A DNA stretch of 5,324 bases. Origin: JBCBWG01 sp964579305 (GTDB taxonomy: Bacteria; Pseudomonadota; Alphaproteobacteria; Rhizobiales; Hyphomicrobiaceae). The DNA lies in NCBI GenBank assembly GCA_964579305.1, contig CAZOGY010000173.1:1-5324 (forward strand), given 5' to 3'. The notes below the pieces were generated by a model that saw nothing but the letters and a program-made list of their open reading frames with translations, was not told the origin of the DNA and ran no database searches. Position numbers and translations under genes: made by a program. This document shows, piece after piece, positions 1 to 4,553 of the stretch. Every line of letters begins with the position of its first letter. The first letter of the stretch is position 1.

Positions 1-7
1 AAATCAT

Positions 8-83
8 TGGTGCCGGCTGAGGGACTCGAACCCCCGACCCACTGATTACAAATCAGTTGCTCTACCAACTGAGCTAAGCCGGC
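8..83 (-). tRNA. tRNA-Thr (anticodon UGU)
   Basis: Reading the minus strand gives a full 76-nt cloverleaf including an encoded CCA (plus-strand 8-10). The acceptor stem GCCGGCT pairs perfectly with AGCCGGC, and the discriminator is A. The D arm has the usual TAGCTCAGTTGGTAGAGC, and the T arm has GGTTCGAGTCC. The anticodon stem ACTGA/TCAGT encloses the loop TTTGTAA, giving anticodon TGT (plus-strand 48-50), which reads ACA and other ACN threonine codons. The gene points away from the tRNA-Trp/secE unit. Its 3' flank runs off the window, so I cannot judge a terminator. Confidence 0.97.
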
Positions 84-156
84 CCATGGCGGATGCGACG
101 GTGCGTACGCGCAAATCGGCAGGAATGCACGCGCATCGGCGCGAAATCGCACGGAC

Positions 157-219
157 TGTCAACAAAAAAATTTACAACGCCGCACCCTTCGAGTATACGG
201 CGCCTCTGGCGAATTTCCA
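157..219 (-). promoter_or_regulatory. candidate promoters for tRNA-Thr (minus strand)
   Basis: Two minus-strand options exist and neither is decisive. The first reads TGGAAA (plus-strand 214-219), a 16-nt spacer and TATACT (192-197), matching the sigma-70 consensus at 4/6 and 5/6. The second is a perfect TTGACA (157-162), but no good -10 lies 16-18 nt downstream. Either would give a leader ahead of the tRNA, to be removed by RNase P. Confidence 0.35.
171..199 (+). promoter_or_regulatory. candidate sigma-70 promoter for tRNA-Trp/secE-nusG
   Basis: TTTACA (171-176), a 17-nt spacer and TATACG (194-199) resemble a housekeeping promoter: 5/6 at -35, 4/6 at -10, with ideal spacing. An A-rich tract (161-170) directly upstream could act as an UP element. 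The predicted start near 206 would place a 6-bp hairpin (CTCTGG/CCAGAG, 204-222) at the 5' end of the transcript, about 170 nt before tRNA-Trp. The -10 overlaps the palindrome GTATAC, which also contains a minus-strand -10-like hexamer, so direction is not certain. Confidence 0.45.
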
Positions 220-378
220 GAGCGGGATCGTTGTCGTTTGCAGTTTCGACGGCAACCTGTGCTGTGGCAAGTGTACGGTATGCGCGCGCGGCGGTCATTC
301 GGACTTAGCGCGCGTTGCTTCGTCTCGACGTTCCGACCTGTCTGGTTTTCGCAGCGCGGTTTCGCCGATCGGCGGACT

Positions 379-454
<76 letters not shown>

Positions 455-460
455 GTGCTG

Positions 461-489
461 TTGAGCCTTCCGCGCGCGTCAGTCGTTAT
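461..489 (+). promoter_or_regulatory. weak candidate promoter for secE-nusG
   Basis: TTGAGC (461-466), a 17-nt spacer and CGTTAT (484-489) match the consensus at 4/6 and 3/6. It lies just after tRNA-Trp and could give secE-nusG its own start, but read-through from the tRNA promoter is equally likely. A small hairpin (ACCGG/CCGGT, 498-511) followed by TTGT lies just downstream. It is too weak to call a terminator. Confidence 0.25.
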
Positions 490-593
490 CCGCGCCGACC
501 GGCTATCCGGTTTGTGGCTGGCGGTCTGGCGCACATTGAACGTTTTTGCGGCGGTCACTGTCCTGGCGGGCAGGCGATCGGCGCCAATTTGGC

Positions 594-599
594 AGGTGA
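594..599 (+). promoter_or_regulatory. ribosome-binding site deciding the secE start
   Basis: AGGTGA lies 5 nt before GTG 605. Another in-frame GTG at 596 is inside this Shine-Dalgarno sequence and has no good one of its own, so 605 is the better start. Confidence 0.6.
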
Positions 600-604
600 A
601 GCAC

Positions 605-793
605 GTGAACCCGTTTAAGTTCGCTCAGGAAGTCCGCGAAGAGACGTCCAAAGTCACCTGGCCGACGCGGAAGGAAACATGGGTGACCACCGTGGCCGTG
701 CTGATCATGGTGGCGGTTGCATCGGTATTCTTCCTGATTACCGATCAGCTGATCGGCTGGTTAGTCTCCACCGTGCTCAGCTTGACGCTCTGA
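605..793 (+). CDS. secE: preprotein translocase subunit SecE
   Basis: SecE is the small essential subunit of the SecYEG channel in the inner membrane, where it clamps SecY together. The predicted product is 62 residues, normal for the short single-span SecE of alphaproteobacteria. It begins MNPFKFAQEVREE (amphipathic helix). The conserved cytoplasmic motif KVTWPTRKE follows at residues 16-24, then one hydrophobic span at about 27-46 (VTTVAVLIMVAVASVFFLIT), and a short hydrophobic tail. The start is GTG at 605, chosen for its Shine-Dalgarno sequence and because the family N-terminus aligns here. The frame stays open upstream to the end of the tRNA-Trp gene, but that stretch has no SecE character. 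nusG follows after 173 nt, the usual secE-nusG pair. Confidence 0.95.
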   Translation: MNPFKFAQEVREETSKVTWPTRKETWVTTVAVLIMVAVASVFFLITDQLIGWLVSTVLSLTL

Positions 794-957
794 GCGCACG
801 GCAGGCTTGGCTGGTGCGGCGCGCCCGCATCGTCCGCCGGCCAGGGCTGTCGCTTCGACCGGTGCGCCGGTAGACCGGCGGCCGCATCGAGATGAGACCA
901 ACACACTGTAGTTCCGAGCCGGCCTGCATCCTGGGCCCTGCGGCATAGCTTGAAGAC

Positions 958-960
958 GGA
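958..960 (+). promoter_or_regulatory. ribosome-binding site deciding the nusG start
   Basis: The GGA of AGACGGA lies 6 nt before ATG 967 but directly abuts the in-frame ATG 961. The spacing and the family N-terminus MAKRWYIVH both favour 967. The alternative start would add only two residues (Met-Ala). Confidence 0.5.
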
Positions 961-966
961 ATGGCG

Positions 967-1503
967 ATGGCAAAACGCTGGTACATAGTCCACGCTTACA
1001 CCAACTTCGAGCAGAAGGTGGCCGACGGCATCATGGACGCCGCCAAGCGCGAAGGCCTCGACGATCTTGTCGAAGAGGTCGTGGTGCCGACCGAAGAAGT
1101 CACGGAAGTCCGTCGCGGCCAAAAGGTGCAGACCGAACGGCGCTTTCTGCCCGGGTACGTGTTGGTCAAAATGCAGATGACCGACAAGGTCCACGTGATG
1201 ATCAAGAACGTGCCCAAGGTCACCGGCTTTCTCGGCGCCGACAACAAGCCGATGCCGATCCCGGACCACGAGGCAGCAAGGATCCTCAACCAAGTTCAAG
1301 AGGGGATCGAGCGGCCGAAATCGACGATTATCTTCGAAGTGGGCGAGCAGGTGACGGTCGCCGAGGGCCCCTTTGCATCGTTTAACGGCACGGTCGAAGA
1401 GGTCGACAACGAACGCGAGCGCTTGAAGGTTGCGGTGTCGATTTTCGGCCGGCCAACCAAGGTCGAATTGGAATTCAACCAGGTCGAGAAGGTTGCTGAG
1501 TGA
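967..1503 (+). CDS. nusG: transcription termination/antitermination factor NusG
   Basis: NusG binds the RNA polymerase clamp, suppresses pausing, and contacts Rho or ribosomal protein S10 through its C-terminal domain. The 178-residue product is of normal length. The N-terminal NGN domain (about 3-105) begins MAKRWYIVHAYTNFEQKVA and contains the signature RRFLPGYVLVKM. After a linker, the C-terminal KOW domain (about 125-178) shows VGEQVTVAEGPFASFNGTVE and ends in VELEFNQVEKVAE, typical of proteobacterial NusG. All landmarks are intact. It lies downstream of secE in the same direction. A stem-loop follows within 50 nt, then the 37-bp repeat array, so this is probably the 3' end of the secE-nusG unit, although a U-run terminator is not seen. 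Confidence 0.97.
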   Translation: MAKRWYIVHAYTNFEQKVADGIMDAAKREGLDDLVEEVVVPTEEVTEVRRGQKVQTERRFLPGYVLVKMQMTDKVHVMIKNVPKVTGFLGADNKPMPIPDHEAARILNQVQEGIERPKSTIIFEVGEQVTVAEGPFASFNGTVEEVDNERERLKVAVSIFGRPTKVELEFNQVEKVAE

Positions 1504-1551
1504 ACGTGGGCACAGCGAAGCGCGATGAGCGAGAGGCCAATAGGGTCGGCT

Positions 1552-1581
1552 CGGCGGTGATTTCGGCACCCGAACACGCCG
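1552..1581 (+). other. stem-loop downstream of nusG
   Basis: CGGCG (1552-1556) pairs with CGCCG (1577-1581). After a bulged G, TG pairs with CA, and then TTCGG (1562-1566) pairs with CCGAA (1570-1574) around a CAC loop, giving about 12 pairs in all. It could protect the nusG mRNA 3' end or take part in termination. No T-run follows, so it is not a standard intrinsic terminator. Confidence 0.4.
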
Positions 1582-1627
1582 CCGTCGCGCACTGAGCCGT
1601 CGTCACGCAGCTCCGAGTTTCTCAATC

Positions 1628-1880
1628 CTTCAACACGCGGCAGCGATGTTGAGCAAACAACACNNNNNNNNNNNNNNNNNNNNNNNNNNNNNNNNNNNNN
1701 NNNNNNNNNNNNNNNNNNNNNNNNNNNNNNNNNNNNNNNNNNNNNNNNNNNNNNNNNNNNNNNATGTTGAGCAAACAACACCCTTCAACACGCGGCAGCG
1801 ATGTTGAGCAAACAACACCCTTCAACACGCGGCAGCGATGTTGAGCAAACAACACTCTTCAACACGCGGCAGCGATGTTG
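1628..1880. repeat. tandem array of a 37-bp hairpin-forming repeat
   Basis: One copy lies left of the N gap (from 1628). To its right are a partial copy (from 1764) and copies starting at 1783, 1820 and 1857, spaced exactly 37 bp apart. The core reads TCAACA-CGC-GGCA-GCG-A-TGTTGA, which forms a 9-bp stem with one bulged A and a GGCA loop. The linker is GCAAACAACACCC. Copies are identical apart from C to T at 1856 and the divergence after TGTTG in the last copy. The array starts and ends with a complete hairpin core. No unique spacers separate the copies, so this is a minisatellite-like array and not CRISPR. It fills the spacer between nusG and rplK. The true copy number is hidden by the gap. 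I do not recognise the family. Confidence 0.93.
1664..1763. other. assembly gap (100 Ns)
   Basis: A run of exactly 100 Ns, a conventional placeholder length, lies inside the 37-bp repeat array. Equivalent repeat positions on the two sides (1646 and 1764) are 118 nt apart, which is not a multiple of 37, so the stated size is unlikely to be real unless a copy is irregular. Confidence 0.95.
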
Positions 1881-1929
1881 GGGAACGCAAACTCTGACCT
1901 CGCGGTAGGGCTGTGCCGGCCCGTTCACC

Positions 1930-1964
1930 GCGACCTTCAAGCCCGTTTCGGCGGGCTCAACCGC
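1930..1964 (+). promoter_or_regulatory. stem-loop in the rplK leader, possible L1 target
   Basis: AGCCCG (1940-1945) pairs perfectly with CGGGCT (1952-1957) around the loop TTTCGG. Outside it, GCG (1930-1932) can pair with CGC (1962-1964) across an unequal internal loop. It ends just before the rplK Shine-Dalgarno AAGGGA (1965-1970). In E. coli and relatives, L1 represses the L11-L1 mRNA by binding two short helices joined by an asymmetric loop near the rplK start. The position and layout fit, but I cannot match the conserved L1-contact bases with confidence. Confidence 0.35.
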
Positions 1965-1976
1965 AAGGGACGCAGC

Positions 1977-2408
1977 ATGGCAAAAAAGTTAACCGGCTAT
2001 ATCAACCTGCAGGTGGCTGCAGGTCAGGCCAACCCGTCTCCGCCGATCGGCCCCGCCTTGGGTCAACGCGGCGTTAACATCATGGAATTCTGCAAGGCGT
2101 TCAACGCCAAGACGAAGGACATGGAACAAGGCACGCCGATTCCAGTGAAGATCGCAGTCTACGCGGATCGCTCGTTCACGTTTGAGATGAAGACGCCGCC
2201 AGCGTCGTTCTTTCTCAAGAAAGCCGCCAAGATCAATTCCGGCTCCAAGGAGCCAGGCCGCGCGGTGGCCGGTTCGGTGACGATGGATCAGGTCCGCGAG
2301 ATCGCCCAAGCAAAGATGGCTGACCTCAACACCGACGATGTCGAACAGGCCGCGCGCACGATTGCCGGCTCGGCGCGTTCGATGGGTCTTCAGGTGACGG
2401 GGGAATAA
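1977..2408 (+). CDS. rplK: 50S ribosomal protein L11
   Basis: L11 binds the GTPase-associated centre of 23S rRNA at the base of the L10/L12 stalk. It takes part in elongation-factor turnover and in RelA activation of the stringent response. The product is 143 residues, the standard length. The N-terminal domain (about 1-70) has MAKKLTGYINLQVAAGQANP followed by the proline-rich switch PPIGPALGQRGVNIMEFCK. The RNA-binding C-terminal domain includes TPPASFFLKKAAKI, GRAVAGSVTMDQVREIA and the closing ARTIAGSARSMGLQV. The start ATG has AAGGGA 6 nt upstream. The frame is open further upstream into the repeat array, but that part lacks family sequence. rplA begins 3 nt after the stop, with its Shine-Dalgarno inside the last codons of rplK, so translation is probably coupled. 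Confidence 0.98.
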   Translation: MAKKLTGYINLQVAAGQANPSPPIGPALGQRGVNIMEFCKAFNAKTKDMEQGTPIPVKIAVYADRSFTFEMKTPPASFFLKKAAKINSGSKEPGRAVAGSVTMDQVREIAQAKMADLNTDDVEQAARTIAGSARSMGLQVTGE

Positions 2409-2411
2409 GCG

Positions 2412-3137
2412 ATGTCTGCTGCAGCAAAGAAAATTCGCAAGGCCCGTGAGGGCGTCAATCGCTCCAAACTCTACGCGCTCGACGAGGGCGTGGAACTGGT
2501 CAAACAGCTTGCGACGCGCGACGACGTCAAACGCAAGTTCGATGAGACCGTGGAGATCGCGCTCAACCTGGGCGTCGATCCCAAGCACGCCGACCAAATG
2601 GTGCGCGGTGTCTGCAACTTGCCCAACGGTTCTGGCCGGTCGGTGCGTGTGGCGGTGTTCGCGCGCGGGGATAAAGCCGAGGAGGCCAAGGAGGCCGGTG
2701 CGGACATTGTCGGCGCTGAGGACCTCGTTGAGCAGGTCCAGGGCGGCAATATCAACTTCGACCGGTGCATCGCGAGCCCGGACATGATGGCGCTTGTCGG
2801 GCGCCTCGGTAAGGTTCTGGGCCCGCGCGGCCTGATGCCGAACCCGCGCGTTGGCACGGTGACCATGGACGTGGCCAATGCGGTCAAAGACGCCAAGGGC
2901 GGCGCTGTTGAATTCCGCGTAGAAAAAGCCGGCATCGTGCACGCCGGCGTCGGCAAAATCAGCTTTTCCGCCGACCAGCTGGTCGAGAACATCCAGGCGT
3001 TCGTCGACGCCGTGAACCGCGCCAAGCCATCCGGTGCAAAGGGCACGTACATTAAACGTGTATCGATCAAATCGACCATGGGCCCTGGTGTACGGCTTGA
3101 CCACAACGCGGTCGCTGGGAGTGCCGCTGCCAACTGA
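2412..3137 (+). CDS. rplA: 50S ribosomal protein L1
   Basis: L1 forms the mobile stalk at the E site that helps release deacylated tRNA. In bacteria it is also the translational repressor of the L11-L1 mRNA. The product has 241 residues, slightly longer than the usual 230-235, with a short extra tail after the final GPGVRLDHN block (AVAGSAAAN). The beginning is typical (KKIRKAREGVNRSKLYALDE). The L1 signature GPRGLMPNPRVGTVT is intact in the middle domain, and the first domain resumes with VEFRVEKAGIVHAGVGKISF. The start has GGGGGA (2399-2404) 7 nt upstream, within the end of rplK. The 361-nt spacer before rplJ contains a promoter candidate and leader structures. Confidence 0.98.
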   Translation: MSAAAKKIRKAREGVNRSKLYALDEGVELVKQLATRDDVKRKFDETVEIALNLGVDPKHADQMVRGVCNLPNGSGRSVRVAVFARGDKAEEAKEAGADIVGAEDLVEQVQGGNINFDRCIASPDMMALVGRLGKVLGPRGLMPNPRVGTVTMDVANAVKDAKGGAVEFRVEKAGIVHAGVGKISFSADQLVENIQAFVDAVNRAKPSGAKGTYIKRVSIKSTMGPGVRLDHNAVAGSAAAN

Positions 3138-3154
3138 TTTGGCATTTAGATAAT
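3127..3154 (+). promoter_or_regulatory. candidate promoter for rplJL(-rpoB)
   Basis: CTGCCA (3127-3132), a 16-nt spacer and GATAAT (3149-3154) match the sigma-70 consensus at 4/6 and 5/6. The -35 overlaps the last codons of rplA. E. coli has a promoter in the same place between rplA and rplJ. A start near 3161 would give an rplJ leader of about 340 nt. Its 5' end would fall inside the 3157-3178 hairpin, which could then not fully form. Confidence 0.4.
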
Positions 3155-3156
3155 CT

Positions 3157-3208
3157 GCAGCCGAATGAATGCGGCTGCTGCAAAGCGATTCCGGGTGATG
3201 AGCCCGGA
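3157..3208 (+). other. two consecutive hairpins after rplA
   Basis: GCAGCCG (3157-3163) pairs with CGGCTGC (3172-3178) around an 8-nt loop. TCCGGG (3190-3195) pairs with CCCGGA (3203-3208) around a 7-nt loop. No T-run follows either stem, so neither is a clear intrinsic terminator. They may mark the rplA mRNA 3' end or belong to the rplJ leader. Confidence 0.4.
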
Positions 3209-3211
3209 TCG

Positions 3212-3251
3212 GTGCGTACAGGAACGGTCGTTCGACCGCTTTTGTACGCGC
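3212..3251 (+). other. long hairpin in the rplA-rplJ spacer
   Basis: GCGTACA (3214-3220) pairs with TGTACGC (3243-3249). The stem extends inward through GGA/TTT-type pairs and one A-C mismatch to CGGTC (3225-3229) pairing with GACCG (3234-3238), closed by GTTC. One G-U and one G-C pair can be added outside. This is among the strongest foldable elements in the window. No T-run lies after the stem; the four Ts (3240-3243) are inside the descending arm. A role in the rplJ leader or as an RNase processing site is possible but unproven. Confidence 0.45.
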
Positions 3252-3327
3252 TGCACACTGTCCGAGACGGTGGGCGCCCAAGGCGGTCGCGTAAGCGCAC
3301 AGCCAACGGCCTAAGCGTCCTGCCATA

Positions 3328-3430
3328 GACGGGGTGGAAACTGGATGCGCCTGAAGCTTCGAAAAGCGGGCACATCCTGCGACGCCTCGGGACAGATCGA
3401 GAGCGGCCTTCGACGGTGGGAACACCTGAC
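3328..3430 (+). promoter_or_regulatory. candidate L10 (rplJ) autoregulatory leader
   Basis: L10 complexed with L12 represses its own mRNA in E. coli and B. subtilis by binding a structured leader with a kink-turn. Here GGATG (3343-3347) pairs with CATCC (3373-3377). After a C-A mismatch, GCC pairs with GGC (3349-3351 with 3369-3371). An asymmetric bulge TGAA (3352-3355) follows, then GCTT/AAGC closed by CGAA. A second hairpin, GGTG-GGAA-CACC, lies at 3415-3426. The position upstream of rplJ, the bulged stem and the ATCCTGCGACG stretch resemble alphaproteobacterial L10 leaders as I remember them. The match was made by eye, so the boundaries are approximate. Confidence 0.45.
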
Positions 3431-3498
3431 GGGGCCAAGGTCGTGAACCGGGGTGGCGCGGGGTAGGCCCATGCCGCTCCTCACTTGGGAAGAGAACG

Positions 3499-4050
3499 GT
3501 GGATAGAGCCCAAAAGGTGGAAATGGTCGACGCGCTCGGCTCGATTTTCGCCCAGTCGGGGTCCGTGGTCGTTGCACGGTACACCGGCATGACTGTGGCC
3601 GAGATCTCCGATCTCCGGGGTCGCCTCAAGGCGTCCGGAGCCCGGTTCAAGGTCACAAAGAACCGTCTCGCCAAGATCGCGCTTGAGAACGTGGAAGTTC
3701 CATCAGCTCGCGACATGTTCGTCGAGCCGACGGGAATTGCGTTCGCAGAGGACCCGGTGGCAGCACCAAAGATCCTGACCGAATTTGCCAAAGATAACGA
3801 CAAGCTCGTCGTCATCGGCGGCATTCTCGGCAAGACCACTTTGGACGCCAAGGGAGTGGAAGCGCTTGCCAAGATGCCAAGCATCGAGGAAATGCGCGCC
3901 AAACTCCTTGGGACCCTCAACGCGCCGGCGTCCAAGCTGGCCCGCACGCTCAACGAGCCGGGCAACAAGCTTGCACGTCAGCTCAACGCGCCGGCCGCGA
4001 ACCTCATCGGGGTTCTGGCCGCCTACAAGGCGAAACAGGAAGCGGCCTGA
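3499..4050 (+). CDS. rplJ: 50S ribosomal protein L10
   Basis: L10 anchors L12 dimers to the ribosome, binding 23S rRNA with its N-terminal domain and L12 with its C-terminal helix. It also represses its own operon. The N-terminal domain begins MDRAQKVEMVDAL and contains the signature VVVARYTGMTVAEISDLRGR and the KVTKNRLAKIAL block (51-62). The C-terminal helix starts near residue 127 and holds four 11-residue segments: 135-145, 146-156, 157-167 and 168-178. The total of 183 residues exceeds the usual 165-175. The start is GTG, which agrees with the VDRA-type N-terminus seen in alphaproteobacterial L10; GGGA (3487-3490) serves as Shine-Dalgarno. rplL follows after 57 nt in the same direction. 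The repeated helix is described separately. Confidence 0.97.
   Translation: MDRAQKVEMVDALGSIFAQSGSVVVARYTGMTVAEISDLRGRLKASGARFKVTKNRLAKIALENVEVPSARDMFVEPTGIAFAEDPVAAPKILTEFAKDNDKLVVIGGILGKTTLDAKGVEALAKMPSIEEMRAKLLGTLNAPASKLARTLNEPGNKLARQLNAPAANLIGVLAAYKAKQEAA
3916..4014 (+). repeat. three imperfect 33-bp tandem repeats within rplJ
   Basis: CTCAAC recurs at 3916, 3949 and 3982, exactly 33 bp apart, each starting an in-frame 11-codon unit: LNAPASKLART, LNEPGNKLARQ and LNAPAANLIGV (L10 residues 140-172). By my count the first two units share 23 of 33 bases. They encode the L12-binding helix. Such units in L10 probably arise by in-frame duplication. Confidence 0.85.
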
Positions 4051-4107
4051 GGCACTTGCGTCACGCGCGCTACAGGGCTTGCAACAATCGAAGCTTGAGG
4101 AACGAAA

Positions 4108-4506
4108 ATGTCAGAACGTATCGAAAAACTTTACGAAGAGCTGTCTTCGCTGACGGTTCTGGAAGTCGCCGACCTGGTCAAGAAACTGGAAGACGAGTGG
4201 GGCGTTTCGGCGGCGTCGGGCGGCGGCATGATGATGCCGATGCCGGGCGCGATGCCTGGTGCCGGCGGTGAAGCTGCGCCGGCTGCAGAAGAAAAGACCG
4301 AGTTCGACGTGATCCTGGTTGCCGCCGGCGACAAGAAGATCAACGTCATTAAAGAAGTCCGCGCGATCACGGGGCTTGGCCTGAAGGAAGCCAAGGAGCT
4401 TGTTGAAGCCGGCGGCAAAGCGGTCAAAGAAGCTGCAGACAAGGCCGAAGCCGAAGAGCTCAAGAAGAAGCTTGAAGACGTCGGCGCAACCGTCGAACTC
4501 AAGTAA
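4108..4506 (+). CDS. rplL: 50S ribosomal protein L7/L12
   Basis: L12 is the multi-copy stalk protein that recruits translational GTPases and stimulates GTP hydrolysis. The product is 132 residues, somewhat longer than the usual 120-128. The N-terminal dimerisation and L10-binding domain (1-33) reads RIEKLYEELSSLTVLEVADL. The hinge (about 34-62) is unusually rich in Gly, Met, Pro and Ala (GGGMMMPMPGAMPGAGG). The C-terminal factor-binding domain (63-132) is canonical: KTEFDVILVAAGDKKINVIK, EVRAITGLGLKEAKELVE and the ending LKKKLEDVGATVELK. GAGGAA (4097-4102), 5 nt before ATG, is a strong ribosome-binding site, as expected for a protein made in several copies per ribosome. A hairpin with a T-run follows within 10 nt of the stop. 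Confidence 0.98.
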   Translation: MSERIEKLYEELSSLTVLEVADLVKKLEDEWGVSAASGGGMMMPMPGAMPGAGGEAAPAAEEKTEFDVILVAAGDKKINVIKEVRAITGLGLKEAKELVEAGGKAVKEAADKAEAEELKKKLEDVGATVELK

Positions 4507-4512
4507 CATCGG

Positions 4513-4553
4513 CGGGCCGGTCCGGCGTTTCAGTCCGTTCCGGCCCGTGTTTT
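4513..4553 (+). terminator. terminator/attenuator between rplL and rpoB
   Basis: CGGGCCGG (4513-4520) pairs perfectly with CCGGCCCG (4540-4547), with possible inner CGG/CCG pairs. TGTTTT (4548-4553) follows directly. The all-GC 8-bp stem and short U-rich tract fit a Rho-independent terminator. rpoB lies downstream in the same direction, so partial termination (an attenuator, as between rplL and rpoB in E. coli) would explain why far more L12 than beta subunit is made. The interrupted T-tract agrees with leakiness. Confidence 0.7.

Noticed and set aside
455..604. N-terminal extension of SecE starting at GTG 455
   Set aside because: This would start at the base after the tRNA-Trp CCA, has no Shine-Dalgarno, and adds 50 residues unlike any SecE N-terminus.
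858..871. Hairpin ACCGG-TGCG-CCGGT in the secE-nusG spacer as a terminator
   Set aside because: It is only 5 bp with no T-run. It would also separate secE from nusG, which normally share a transcript.
745..1569. 274-codon minus-strand ORF opposite nusG
   Set aside because: It covers nusG and secE on the opposite strand. The product is His/Leu/Arg-rich shadow sequence with no family motif.
1622..1855. Minus-strand reading frames across the repeat array giving a repeating Cys/Leu-rich peptide
   Set aside because: The 37-bp unit is simply stop-free on the minus strand, and the period shifts frame each copy. The frames run through the N gap, and no ribosome-binding site or protein family supports them.
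1628..1880. CRISPR array
   Set aside because: The 37-bp period is close to a CRISPR repeat length, but copies abut directly with no unique spacers, and no cas gene is in the window.
1989..3968. 659-codon minus-strand ORF antisense to rplK, rplA and rplJ
   Set aside because: It lies wholly opposite well-supported ribosomal protein genes, and its translation matches no family I know. Long antisense frames are common in GC-rich coding DNA.
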